From Musa acuminata AAA Group (Eukaryota > Streptophyta > Magnoliopsida > Zingiberales > Musaceae), in contig NC_088355.1 of NCBI RefSeq assembly GCF_036884655.1, positions 41,097,001-41,161,000 of the forward strand: a DNA stretch of 64,000 bases, read 5' to 3'. Under the pieces are notes generated by a model that was not told the DNA's origin, searched no databases, and was given only the letters and a program-made list of their open reading frames with translations. Shown one piece after another: positions 22,872-34,783 of this stretch (positions within the stretch are counted from its first letter, which is position 1; every line of letters begins with the position of its first letter). Position numbers and translations under genes: made by a program.

Positions 22872-23540
22872 ATGCGTTTCACCGACTCGCCGGTGGTGGA
22901 ACTCCCCGTGGGCGGCGCCGTCCTCACTTTCGAGCAGGACAACGGCTCCATGCACGTTGGGACCTCCGTCTGGCCCTGCTCCCTCGTCCTCGTCAAGTTC
23001 GTCGAGCGGTGGCTCCCCCGCCCCGCCGCCGCCGTCCCCAACCCCTACGCTGACCTCCTCCGCTTCCCCGGCAAGCGGGCCGTTGAGCTCGGCTCTGGAT
23101 GCGGCCCCGCAGGCCTCGGTCTCTTCCTCCTCGGCCTCGACGTCATCCTGACCGACATCGCCCCCGTGATGCCCGCCCTACGCCGCAACCTCAAGCGCAA
23201 CCGCCCTGCCTTGCCTCGGGCCCCCAAGCACGCCCAGCTCTACTGGAACAACCCCGGTCAGATCAGGGCCCTCCGACCGCCCTTCGATCTCGTGGTTGCC
23301 GCTGACGTGGTGTACATGGAGGACTCCGCCGCGCAGCTCGTGACAGCCATGGAGGCTCTTGTCGGGGACGACGGCGCCGTGCTGCTGGGTTACCAGCTAA
23401 GGTCGCCTGACGCCCACCAAGTGTTCTGGGATTTGTGTCGCCAGGCATTCCCGGCCATCGAGAAGGTCCCGCATGAGGATCTTCACCCAGATTACGCCTA
23501 CGAGGAGACGGATGTCTATATACTAAGAAAGAGGAAGTAA
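22872..23540 (+). CDS. METTL21-like protein-lysine methyltransferase (Methyltransf_16 family)
   Basis: Intronless, 222 aa from ATG at 22872. An in-frame ATG at 22740 would add 44 residues with no family-like sequence and lies in AT-rich DNA at the edge of the TE, so the later start is preferred. Visible parts: WPCS at residues 34-37; SAM-binding motif I VELGSGCGPAGLG (71-83); acidic motif II VILTDI (91-96); post-motif DLVVAADVVY near 140-149, matching the [D/E]xxY-type signature of METTL21/METTL20 relatives; C-terminal DVYILRKRK. It is predicted to methylate lysine on a protein substrate (EEF1A, HSP70 or VCP in animal relatives); the plant substrate cannot be read from sequence. The coding region is very GC-rich in third positions, unlike its AT-rich surroundings. 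A broken copy lies 2.5 kb upstream. Confidence 0.88.
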   Translation: MRFTDSPVVELPVGGAVLTFEQDNGSMHVGTSVWPCSLVLVKFVERWLPRPAAAVPNPYADLLRFPGKRAVELGSGCGPAGLGLFLLGLDVILTDIAPVMPALRRNLKRNRPALPRAPKHAQLYWNNPGQIRALRPPFDLVVAADVVYMEDSAAQLVTAMEALVGDDGAVLLGYQLRSPDAHQVFWDLCRQAFPAIEKVPHEDLHPDYAYEETDVYILRKRK

Positions 23541-26035
23541 ATTGGCAACCATAAAACAGTCGTGATTTGATCTGTTCCGGGTTTAGCGACAGGTCCGTTC
23601 TTTTTCATCTTGGTGATATCTCTTATTTGAACGCAATCATGATATTTCATCGATCAATTTTTGTGTATTTTAAATTGAAATTTTAGTTGTATCACCTTCT
23701 TGCATCTTTAGTAAGATTGACGAGGTGCAATGAATTACTCAAACTAGCCAAGTCAAACATGGTTTCTCTTTTGTGCAATGAAGGAAGCAGAAGTTACCGT
23801 AGCAGCTTACAAGAATCAGTCTAAATATCGGTTCCGGTGAGGAAGTATGCTACTAGGAATAAGTGAGAAACACTAGTACACTAAGAATGGTGAAGTTCGC
23901 CGTAAAACAACTATGCTTCTTAGGTTCCAAGCTTATGTTGGTGGACATAACAGTCTCTGCATAATCTGTTTCTTCTTTTCTATTATGTTGTACCTTATGA
24001 TGAGTCAGTTATATTAAATTGTTCTAATATTATAGACCTTTAGTTTGTGTTCATCATTTGAATATGTTCTCAACCAAATACAAACTGCCTTCCATTAATT
24101 GAATAGGCTTTTCATACGATCATGTATATTAATTGTTTGGGTAAACTATTATACTATTAGGATTAACACCGTATCGGAACTTTCAATTTCTGCATTTTCA
24201 CTACTCAGCAATCAGCTTGTCTCAAACTGCATATTCTTCCTAGTGTCTTAGTAATATGATCTTGATTTATACTGGAGGATATGGATAGAGCCACTATTTA
24301 GGTTTGGCCTACAGCTTCAACTAAACATTAAGAACACTATAAGAGTATGTATATCTAGTGCATCAGCTATGGAATCTTAGATTCATGTAATAACATTGAC
24401 CCTCCCTAAACTTTGCCGGGAACTCTGTAAACAAGTCCAGAGAGTATGTATATCTAGTGCATGAGCTATGGAATTTTTTATTCATGTAATAACATTGACC
24501 CTCCCCAAACCTATGTTGCCGCGAACCCTGTAAACTAGTCCAGATGTATTATATATATAACTATCTATTTTATCCTGCCAATTCCTGATTGTGGGTCATT
24601 TCCTCTTAACTTTCATTGTTCGTGTGAATCTGTACCTTGTTCATTGGTTCCTCAATGTGGGTAAAACATGTTGTTCTTGAAGAATGAGATGTTTAGCTGA
24701 ATTTTGTTGAAGCATTTAGAGATGCTTCTCTTTATGTGAGACTAAAGCTAGCTAGGATTGTTCAGGCACAATCATTGAAGCATCTCATAGAAAGTTTAGC
24801 AGTTTAGCTCTGTTTTCAAAGATGTCTAAATGGTTATAGCATCGACCAAGAAAATATTATGATTCATAGTTGTTTGACCATGGTGATTGCGTTTCCATTT
24901 TGTGCTATCGAAGCCTGTATGCAAATGTACAACCAATTCCAAAGAATCCTTTGATGTTTTAGTACAACGAATCATCTAATTTACTTAGATAATCTATTAA
25001 TGAAAGTTAGGAATAAAAGAAGGATTTGGCGAAATGATGACAAGTCCAATCTAAACATAATTTCTCTAAAATTTGAATCTAAACTGAGCTAGTAAGCCCA
25101 TATGTTAAATGCTTGTGTATCTGTGCATTGCTAGTTCTTGAGTTATTTTCTTGACTTGTTTGTTACATATCTTCTGTCATTTAGTCCATTGTTATGTTTC
25201 TTCTTCTGTTTAGTTCATATTTTCTTTGTGCTTTTAGTTCTCATTTGTAAAGTACGAGGGATGAGTATTATCCTAGTGATTCTCTTCTGGTTAGGACTTT
25301 GGTCCAATCCCTTGGTTTCTTAATGTTTCATTTTTAGTTGATCTGCCACTGAAACCTAGGGGTCTTTGTTTGTTTCTCAAAACTAACAACTTCTGTAGAT
25401 TTGATAAGATGGGACTCTCAAGCTTCTATACTTGAAAAGTCAACATTTCTTTATCATTCATAAAGGTTTAACATGGTCCTACATGACATTATCGGTCATT
25501 CCTTATGGAAGATCTTGAAATACCATATGAAGATACCATATGATATGTGGATTAACATCCTTACTGAAGCTTTACTATGTATTTATTTTTTGCAATTTTC
25601 TCAAGACAAGTGATGTTGTTCTGGTTGTGTTCATCATAACATGACAGACCAAAATGTTACTCTTTTGGTTGCCAGCTTGTTTGTAATTTTGTGTAGAGTC
25701 TAGGCAGCATGATAAAGCTAATATTCATTTTTGTTGCCTTTTTGCATTTGTTGCATACAAATAGGTGATAACCATTTTCTTGTTCCGCAGACCATGGAGT
25801 TAATTTGGAGCTACATTTGGTGCTATTTAAGAAATGCTGCCATGAGAGTTAGTGAGAGACTATGCTTTATAGAGAAAAACTTGTTTAATTGGAAGATTTG
25901 AGAAATCTGGATTCTCTAATTTCTGACAGGAGGCATCTACTGCAAAATAGTTCCTTGAAAATATTCAATCTGAGAATCGCTTACATGTACTTAAATCATT
26001 CACTGGTATAACCTTTGAGCTTGTCACCGGTGTGA
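23541..26035. other. Intergenic region with local duplication
   Basis: 3' flank of the methyltransferase gene and AT-rich spacer. Apart from the duplicated block at 24343-24545, no gene, repeat family or RNA gene was recognised. Confidence 0.45.
24343..24545. repeat. Tandem duplication of about 100 bp with SINE-tail-like sequence
   Basis: Copies 24343-24441 and 24442-24545 share GAGTATGTATATCTAGTGCA, AGCTATGGAAT and TTCATGTAATAACATTGACC. Each contains ACATTGACCCTCCC[C/T]AAAC...GCCG[G/C]GAA, which resembles the 3' part of the Au-like SINE in this window (ACATTGACCCTCCTCAGACC...GGCGGGAG). Confidence 0.7.
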
Positions 26036-27043
26036 ATGTATACGCAGATTTTACATGTGCAACCCATGCAGGAGATCGACTTTCAGAACCTAACCTTTTG
26101 TGATCCAAAAGCACAGCAGGGAAGGGTCAACCCACAAAGTTTCTTGTGTGATGCAGATTGTAATAATTATCATGTCAAATCTTCAGCCAGCGTACCTGGT
26201 CATCTAATATCCAGCATTCCATGTTCGGTAAGTACTTCTGAGTAATCTCCCTGTTGATTGGATTTGATACGTTAGTCGTAAAACCCAACTGTTGGTCCAA
26301 AATTCTTGGGTTGGTGTTAGATATTGCATTATGATAATTCTAAGAACCCATGCATGTGACATTTTAGCCAATTCAGCGTTGTTTCATACTTATGTCGGTG
26401 TTTTTATGAAGATATTTATGAATATGGATAATTATGATGTTCACCCGTGTTTGATGGTGAAACCAGAAGTCAGTCTGCTTGTCTTTGCACTCAAAAGAAG
26501 TTGTTTATGATATCCTTGTCGATACTAGATGGAAGCATTTGTATCTGCACTAAGTATCCACTTTACAAGAGAAATTCCCTGGAGGTGAGCTAGTCGTTTA
26601 ATCTCGTTGATTTATGCAACTTGTAGACAGTGTTTCTATAATTAACATTTCCTTGACTTGTTTGGCTGTTATCTATTCCTTTTTTTTAGTATGACTTGTT
26701 TGGCTGTTATATACTATGGTAAGTAACTTTACTAGTTCATATTAGCTTGAATGCTGATAGATAACACTGGTGGTATCAACACTCATGCTGTATGTTTGCC
26801 AGTCTCTTTCCCTGAAGGATCAGCTCAGCCACCGCCATGAGCATTACAACAGTGGAAATGTTGGAGACAGAAGCAAAAGGCAAATAGAGAAGGATAAGGT
26901 CTGTCCATCGAAACTTTTCCTTCAATTTTTGCTGTCGTGTATGTGTGTATGATTTGCATAAGAAACGGACAGACAAATGGGATCCTTGTGGCCATATCAT
27001 GGCAGTGGCGGATCTCCAAACACAGAATACGAGCATAAGATAG
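26036..27043 (+). CDS. Unrecognised small spliced gene (proposed three exons, 122 aa)
   Basis: Three exons with phase-0 junctions throughout: 26036-26227 (donor CG|GTAAGT), 26803-26898 (acceptor TTTGCCAG, donor AAG|GTCTGT), 26963-27043 (acceptor GCATAAG, stop TAG). The protein starts MYTQILHVQPMQEIDFQNLT. Its second exon is polar and basic (KDQLSHRHEHYNSGN, RSKRQIEKDK) and it ends KRTDKWDPCGHIMAVADL and a short tail. No domain, signal peptide or membrane segment was recognised. The second intron would be only 64 nt, short for a plant. If retained, the frame ends at 26952. The exons might also be the 3' end of a longer gene or part of a non-coding transcript. Function unknown. Confidence 0.33.
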
Positions 27044-27813
27044 GATAATTATGTTTGGTTAGGTCTTGATATGACAGATTGCCCATCACTCACTATGTTA
27101 TATCTTATGCTGTGTTGTCAGTGGTTCATTTACGTCACCCACTATCCTGCAGAGTTTCTCGCCTTTTAAGGTCACTGTGTTTTGGTCTGTGTTTCGCTAA
27201 ATCAGTTCTCTTCATCGTGAAAGAGACGTGATTGAGGCTGCCTTATTCTGTCTGATGATTCTTATTATAATAATAATCTTGTAATGGTGTTTACTGCTCG
27301 AGTCGACAATTATAATCTCTCTATCTACAAGAATAAGATATCCCTGTGAGCCACGTTGTTGCGACTATTTGCACTAAGTCTCCTTAATCTTAAGATGCAT
27401 TAATAAATAATATTAAGATAATATTCATCCCATTCTTTTTCGAGGAAGAGAATAAAACCTAACAGCGTACCAAAAAATACAAGAATAACGAAGCACGTGC
27501 GTGACACGTGACCAGAGTCCGTAGGGTCATATCTCACGCGGCCTTCATTGTAACTAAAATAATGGAAGGAAACCACGGCGTGGATCCGATGCACTGCCTA
27601 TCCATTCCCAGCCCGCAGTCTTCACTCCAAAGCCGTCGGCCGGTGCTACGCTGTCACCATTCACAGGTCCTCCAAACAAATTTGTCCTCATCGCGCTTCC
27701 CCCACATGACACAACGCCATTACATCGCTTCTTCTCTTCTTCAATTTCGCGATCGACGCGACTGCCGCTTCCTTGGTTTCTTCTCCTCCTTGGTGTTATA
27801 AGATCAAAAGACA
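27044..27813. other. Intergenic region and ETHE1 promoter
   Basis: Spacer, then sequence with rising GC content before the ETHE1 ATG. ACACGTG-type G-box cores (CGTGACACGTGACC near 27501-27514) lie about 300 bp upstream of the start. No gene seen. Confidence 0.4.
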
Positions 27814-29190
27814 ATGCTTCTGCTTCGATCCCATCGCTTCCCCCTCCCTCGGTGCCTCGCCTACTCCGCCTTCGTCTCCTCTTATAAAAGTGCCCTTGGG
27901 AGCCCCCTTCCTTCCCTTCCTAGACGGCGCTCCATGGCCAAGTACGGCACCTCGGCGTCGCCCTCGCCCTCGAGGTTCCTCCTCCGTCAGCTATTCGAGA
28001 AGGAGTCCAGCACCTACACTTACCTCCTCGCCGATCTCGCCCACCCCGACAAGCCTGCCGTGGTGAGTGCCGCTCTGTGATCCTTCTCCTTTTCTGTTTT
28101 TAGGTTCTCTGATCGGCGACTCGGATTGTTGCTTCGATCCTTGATGCATCTATCATCCGAAAATTGATTGAAAATTTGGTGTTAGCTTTTCCGGATAACT
28201 ATCGTCTCCTAATCTCCTATTCTCTTTCAATTTCCTTTTTTTTTTAGTTTATTAGATAAAAGGTTTTTGTCTTCCTTCGATCGAGATGAAGTCACATTTC
28301 AATCTCCTAATTTATTTCAACTGTGTTCTAATATATTCGATACCATAATACCAAAATATAATTAGTTCATGTGTTGCTGTTCAGTCTCATCAATGTTTAT
28401 GTGCTTTGGATTGCTTTTCAGTTGTTTGATAATTCACATTAACGATAGTGCGATATTATGTGGTACTGACCTTTTGCTGCATAGAGTTAAAAGGTCAAAT
28501 CTGGGACATCTTCAGCCCTTAAGATAATTAAGTTCTTTCTTAGAACCTTGCTGCATGTTACCAAAGTATGGCATTTACGTCTGAGACATCTATTTTCCTG
28601 CTCTCTGGATTACTTATATTTGTAGCTCGATTGAATGCACAACAAACATGCAGACCAATCTGTTGTTAATTTTTTGCCGAAAAAGAATCCATAGTGAAAC
28701 AGTAAATGCAGGCGCTAACTTGAGCATAATATACACTGTTCATTGTGGATCACTTTGGGTGACAAATAAAACGCATTTGGATGCTTCGGCAAAGATCATC
28801 ATGATCATGTAAAAAATATATGTATTTCTGGATATTGAATGTTTTAGATGAGTTAAATACAGATAGTTGATCTGCACCGAATCACGTGCCAATTGCCCAC
28901 TGCTTTGGTTAGACACTAACTTGGATATTGCAAATGGAAATAGGCACTAGTGTTGTATAATACAGTTTTCACAAGAGAGCTCTACTGTGAATCACTTCAT
29001 TCTGGTAGTCATTCAGACTAGTATGTTTACAAGGAGCATATCTTAACATCTGCATATTGATCATTTGTATCTAATTGTTATGCCAATTGATGAACATAAC
29101 GATTCAAGCTTAAAATTACTAGATAATGTGTCTTCTTAATGCAGATAGGACTAAATGATGAGTGGAAAAGTGTGATAATTATTTGGATGT

Positions 29191-29263
<73 letters not shown>

Positions 29264-32200
29264 GTGTATATATATATATAAGTATATAGATGTATCTGTA
29301 TATGTATGTATGTATATGTATCTGTATATGTATGTATGTGTATATATATATATGTATATATCTGTGTATATATATGTATATGTATCTGTATATTGATGTA
29401 TGTATATGTGTATATATATGTGTGTGTGTACACTGAAAATAAACTGATTCTAAGCATATACCAAACTATCATTAGCAATTGGAAAGCTATTAGAACATCT
29501 TTGCATATGGAGAAACCTTGGTATCATCTGTTCACCATTTCTTGTGTGATTTGGGTTAGATGACAGTCTTTCCTCTCTCTGTCCTTTTTTTTTCTTAGAT
29601 GTTCGTTTGAGTAGATGATGCATCTAATGTGACGCACAACTTATAAAGATTGTTATGCAAGAATATTTGCAAAACATTTAGTTTGTATTGATGAAGTTGT
29701 AAATTGGATTATTTGTTGGTTGTTTCACTTAAAAACAATGAACTTGTACCGATTGCTAGTATGAAGAAAGATTATCTAGTTAATTATGTTTCAAGGAAGT
29801 ATCTTGTGCATAAGTCGTGTCACATAACCTGACTTCTGCCATTTTGCTCTTATGTTTCGCCAGGTCAAGTTAGGAACTCTTTGCAACTTATGCTTGGTTC
29901 TGAGGTTAACTAAATTAAAAAGCTTACTAAATAAGAAGCTAAATTCTATCTCCCTGTATCTACATATAACTTGTGTTCACAACTTTTGTTGAATATTGTC
30001 ATTTGTGGTCTATCTGTGTGCTTTCTTTTATTGTGTGTTTGACTTGGCCTAGTTTTCTGTACTTTAGTTGGACCTCTCTATTGTTCACTAGTTAAAACAT
30101 TTGCTTCATATTCACATTGTTTTCCTTCTCTGCTAAATGGTTTCATGTCTTTTTGTAGCTGGTTGATCCAGTAGACAGAACAGTTGACCGAGATATATCT
30201 CTTGTAAAAGAACTGGGGCTAAAACTCATCTATGCTATGAATACCCATGTTCATGCTGATCATGTCACAGGGACAGGTTTGATAAAGGTAAATCACAATT
30301 CATGTATCAATCTACTTCAACATTCAACTTGTTATTTCACGAATATTGTACCGTAAAGAAAAGTTAGATTGGCTACGTATTGTACATATTTGTACAGATG
30401 TATACCTACTGATATGCACGATGCATGCTCATACACATATTTTATACAGGATGATAATTTTGATCTATGTATTAATTGGCAATATTCCTTGCAGAAAAAG
30501 ATGCCAGAGGTAAAGTCTGTCATATCAAAAGTTAGCAATGCAAAAGCAGATCATGTGGTTGAACATGGTGATAAAATATATTTTGGTGATCTTTTTCTAG
30601 AGGTAGGGCCATGTTGCCTCTGATACAGATTAGTAAGTTGAGTCAATTCTCCTCTTGTCAATTTGTTTGGTTCCTTTTGAATATGACTTCACAAACATAT
30701 CAATAGATGATATATGTGTAATAAATTATATATGTTAACCTGTTCTTGGGTTGATTATGCTGAATTATTTTGTTCAATGATGGAGTAACTGAGGGACTTT
30801 AGATGATGTTTGCATGCTAATCTTGATTCAATCAACAGATTCCTGACAGTGTATGGCTATGATGATTATGGTCCAATAAAATCTTCACATTTTTCACAAA
30901 TGCACAATTTTAATGATTTGTAAGAGCATTGCAATTCCTCATATAAGGATTAAGCTGACATGCACTATGACAAGATAGTGTGGAAATCACAAAGCAGGAC
31001 CTTGATGTGTGGCAAGAAACCAGTGATGTATTTTGATGCTATTTATAGAGACAATTTAGAAAAATGAATGAGCAGCATGTCCAAGTAGTATTTAGTGTAC
31101 CACACATGTAGCTTTTGGTGATTAATGCACCAAGTCTTTCTTGTGGGATAAGCTTTTAAATCGTATGATCTTTCTTGGTTTTCCTGCATATATATGCCTT
31201 TGAGTATGTAGTACCACAAGGGTAATTTGGATTAGCTTTAGTAATGTACTAAAGCATATACGTAAGTGTGCAATAATCCATCATTTTGAAGGGTTTACAT
31301 GTAAATATTAACTCTACAGAGATATATATGCTGCCAATTTTGAATATTTAATTGTATGCATGCTAATTGTGCCATAAAAGATAGGTTTCTTGAAGAAATA
31401 AAGCCATTTACATGTCATTATTTATCTGGGCATAATTGTTACCAACAAGTTTTCACTTAAACTCATCATTTATCAGCTAATATAAATTGTATAAAATGTG
31501 TAACAAATTCATATATGGGAACACATATAATCGGATACAAATATGGAAAAGTGTGGGTTGTCATTTGGACAACCTGTCATGTAGATACCGAATGACTGGA
31601 TGCACCTTCAGCCTTGGAAGATAAGGTTATAGCCTCTTTCCGGACCTGAATACACAAACATGTGTAAAAAAGCTGTCGTAGTGTTTGGCTTATTACTAAT
31701 CTAAATTGATCATGCTAGCAGAAGAAATGTCTTTTTTAATGATAACCCCAGTAAGAGATCCTTCTAGACATATATGAATTAGTACAATCGGACTGCTTCT
31801 ACATTTAAGATCATTTTGGTGCAAAGTATGTTTTCTAAAATGGTAAATTTTGCAGGTGCGTGCCACTCCTGGTCATACTCAGGGTTGTGTTACCTATGTA
31901 ACAGGAAATGGACCTGATCAGCCTTATCCGAGGATGGCTTTCACTGGTGATGCTTTGCTGATTCATGGCTGTGGAAGGACAGATTTTCAGGTGCATAGGC
32001 TCATTCTTCTTCCTTTTCTTCTGACACCAAACATCTACTGTCTATGAATAACTTACTTTTATCTCGGATATTAGATAAAAGCACTTTGAATATGATAATC
32101 ACACAATGCACTATCCTGAGTAACTAGATGACTGATTAGATTTTCATTGTGTTCAAATCTTTAAATTGTAGTCGAGAGTCTTGAGAAGTTTGATCTGGTG

Positions 32201-33517
32201 CACAATCAATTTTGATGCCCATTTATTGTATTCTAATTGTTAGTGAAACTTGGTTGTTTTCCTGTGCAAAAGTTTAGATGAAATGAATGATAACATCAAT
32301 TATCGTCCTTCAGTTTTTCTGGGTGGAGGCTTGGTTTCTCTCGAAGAGTTTACTAGCCCATTTCTCAAGTTCCACTCAATTGTTGAAGGCCATCTATTTG
32401 TATCACCTTAGTTAAGTTAGCTATTGATGCCTTGATGGTTAGGTTAGAATTACATGGTTGTTATCTAGTTACATCTCATTGGTAACTATTACTATGATAC
32501 AGTTCAATTAGAAACACTAAAAATATAACGTGTCATGCTAGTGCTTGCTTTGATATAGAGCACGTGAGATGGATTGCATGAGAGTGCAATCTGTTATCTC
32601 ACTGGTTAATTTAATTTGGCCATCCAATTTTGTGCATCACACAATATTTTCATTTACCTAGTATCATGTTTATTGGAAGCAGTGCATTCCACTTCTTATC
32701 CTATTTCATGGATGAAGCTTAAATTCCATGATCCATCTTACAGGCAGGAAATTCGCGACAGCTCTACCAATCAGTCCATTCACAGGCAAGGAACAAATGT
32801 TTATGTGGCACATTTCAATGCATGTTGCACATGTATTATCAGTTCACTGATGACTTTCTCTGCACATCTTAGATATTCACATTGCCAAAGGAAACTCTCA
32901 TTTATCCCGCTCATGACTACAAAGGCTTCACTGTAAGCAGTATCTTTGACTTACAGCCTCTGATGTATTCCTAGCTATTCACACAGCTTCTTTTGTGATG
33001 CAGGTAAGTACAGTTGGAGAGGAGATGCTCTACAATCCTCGGCTAACAAAGGATGAGGTAAATTCTTAATCGAGCAACCCCCTCCCCTTCTAATCTATTT
33101 TGGAAAACCACTCAAAATCTTAATGATGGTCTATATTTGTGATACCACTTACCTTCTGTTAAGATGAAATTATTTGCATGAATTCATCTGAAGAGTGAAA
33201 ATTGTGCTATGATTAAACTTATTATTCTACTTCATTAATAGTCTGCTTCTAAGCAAACGTATCCTCTGTAATAACTATTCTCTGGGTTTTGTTTTGTAGG
33301 AAGCATTTAAAAGCATCATGGAAAGTGAGTGGTTTGATCATCTTTTTCACAAGTTCTTACGACCTCTTGCAGCAAATTTTCAGCTTCTAAATGAGCTCAG
33401 TGTTGCTCTTCTTTTACTTCTTGCTCAGATCTGAAGTTGGATTACCCTAAAATGATGGATGTCGCTGTGCCAGCCAACATGGTCTGTGGGCTCCAGGATC
33501 TACCTACAAAGGCCTAA
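27814..33517 (+). CDS. ETHE1: Persulfide dioxygenase ETHE1 homologue (GLY3), mitochondrial, nine exons
   Basis: Exons: 27814-28062, 30159-30287, 30495-30602, 31856-31990, 32744-32785, 32873-32932, 33004-33057, 33300-33324, 33429-33517; 296 aa, normal length. The first 40 residues are Arg/Ser/Leu-rich without acids, typical of a mitochondrial targeting peptide. The metallo-beta-lactamase fold carries THVHADH (H113, H115, D117, H118), TPGHTQGC (H169), [16 protein letters not shown] (D194) and YPAHDY (H235). H113, H169 and D194 match the Fe-binding HHD triad of ETHE1. The enzyme oxidises glutathione persulfide to sulfite in mitochondrial sulfur and cysteine catabolism. The C-terminus [14 protein letters not shown] is diagnostic. 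Intron 5 starts with GC (CAG|GCAAGG at 32786). Intron 1 (2.1 kb) holds a large TA/TGTA microsatellite. Confidence 0.95.
29193..29430. repeat. Compound (TA)n/(TGTA)n microsatellite in ETHE1 intron 1
   Basis: Almost continuous TA, TG and TATG runs for about 240 bp. Long Tyr/Ile/Val frames on both strands are artefacts of the repeat. Confidence 0.92.
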
Positions 33518-34783
33518 GCATCATCCAGACGGGACTGGTGGATTAGTCTCCTCAAATCCTATGGGAGTGGATGGGAGCAAACATCCCCTATTTCTTTATC
33601 AATAAAAAGCTGCTTAAGAGTAATTCTATGCGTAAATGAATGGTAAATGTAACCTTAAAAGTTACACAGTGTTGGCCTTCATCTATCATGGAGCAGCCAT
33701 GTAGAATTCAAGAAGGCTATGTTGTAACCTACGGATATCATGATTCGGTCTTTCCTTCTTGTCCCATGTTTCCCACTTCAGTAAATAGCTTTGTTTCTTT
33801 GTTATTAGGCGTGTCTAATTTACTTGTCGTGAGACAATGTATCCTTTCTATTTTGCTTTTTTCCTTTATTACTAGAAGGGCAAGATTGGATATTTTTTCG
33901 AGAGAGATCTTTGTTTTCATTTTCGGAGATGGTACTTCTATTTTCGATAATATCTTTAATGTCCTTTGTTGTCTCTCGTTGTTTTTGCCCTTATCATTGT
34001 GCGTTTGTCAATTCTGCTCGTCATTTTGTGTTTGTTACCTCCTCTCTCGTTCTCGTTCTCCTTTGTTGTTATTGTTGTGCTCTCAAGTATATCCGTCGTT
34101 GTTGTCGCTAAGGCCTTCATCTATTACTATATCCTCACCTTTGGTTGTTGATATATTGTGATGCCCTCACCTTTGATGTCTCGATTGGCAATGTCCCTAG
34201 GGGGAGGTTGATGCTGTCATCGTACTAGTGATGGAAGGTGGTGTTAATGTTGATGATGGGCATAGGCATTAAGGAGTGTGAGGACTAGGGTTTCATGGCA
34301 GGATCTTTGTGATACTTTAATAACGACAAACAAAGACGAGGACGGTAGCGATGGATGAGAGCACGATGATAACGATGGACCAATGACAGATAAAAGGTAA
34401 TATACGTATTACATAAAATTAATGACACCATCTGAAAAAAAAAAAAGAAAAAAAAAAGAAAACAGGGTACCTTTAGAAAATAATAAAAGCCTAAAAAGAG
34501 AACTTTTTGAGGAAAATCTCCCGTATTGGATATGGGCCAAATAAGACAGTTCTACCGATCATAAAATATACGAATAAACATTCGTATATGTAGCTGTACA
34601 AGGAATACACGACTTTTGAGACGTACATAGGCTGATATAACGGTACTTCTACGATGGATTGTAACGCTTCTGGTGAAGATATATCGGTATACTTGTCACA
34701 TAACGGCTCCGCATAAATGTAGGATCTCAGGGGTGGTGTTCCTCCCATTTTCGCGAAACCAGAAGCCTTTGGCGAGAAAGACG
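33518..34783. other. ETHE1 3' flank and spacer
   Basis: ETHE1 3' UTR, then pyrimidine-rich sequence (about 33850-34090) and an A-rich tract near 34435-34462. A 173-codon frame at 33640-34161 is hydrophobic and Leu/Phe/Ser-rich because of the T/C-rich composition, with no recognisable domain. No gene supported. Confidence 0.45.

Noticed and set aside
22727..23041. Antisense frame across the methyltransferase gene
   Set aside because: Shadow of the intact METTL21-like coding sequence.
29139..29563. Long Tyr/Ile/Val frames
   Set aside because: Low-complexity translation of TA/TG microsatellite inside ETHE1 intron 1.
33640..34161. 173-codon hydrophobic frame
   Set aside because: Composition reflects T/C-rich DNA; no domain or splice partner seen.
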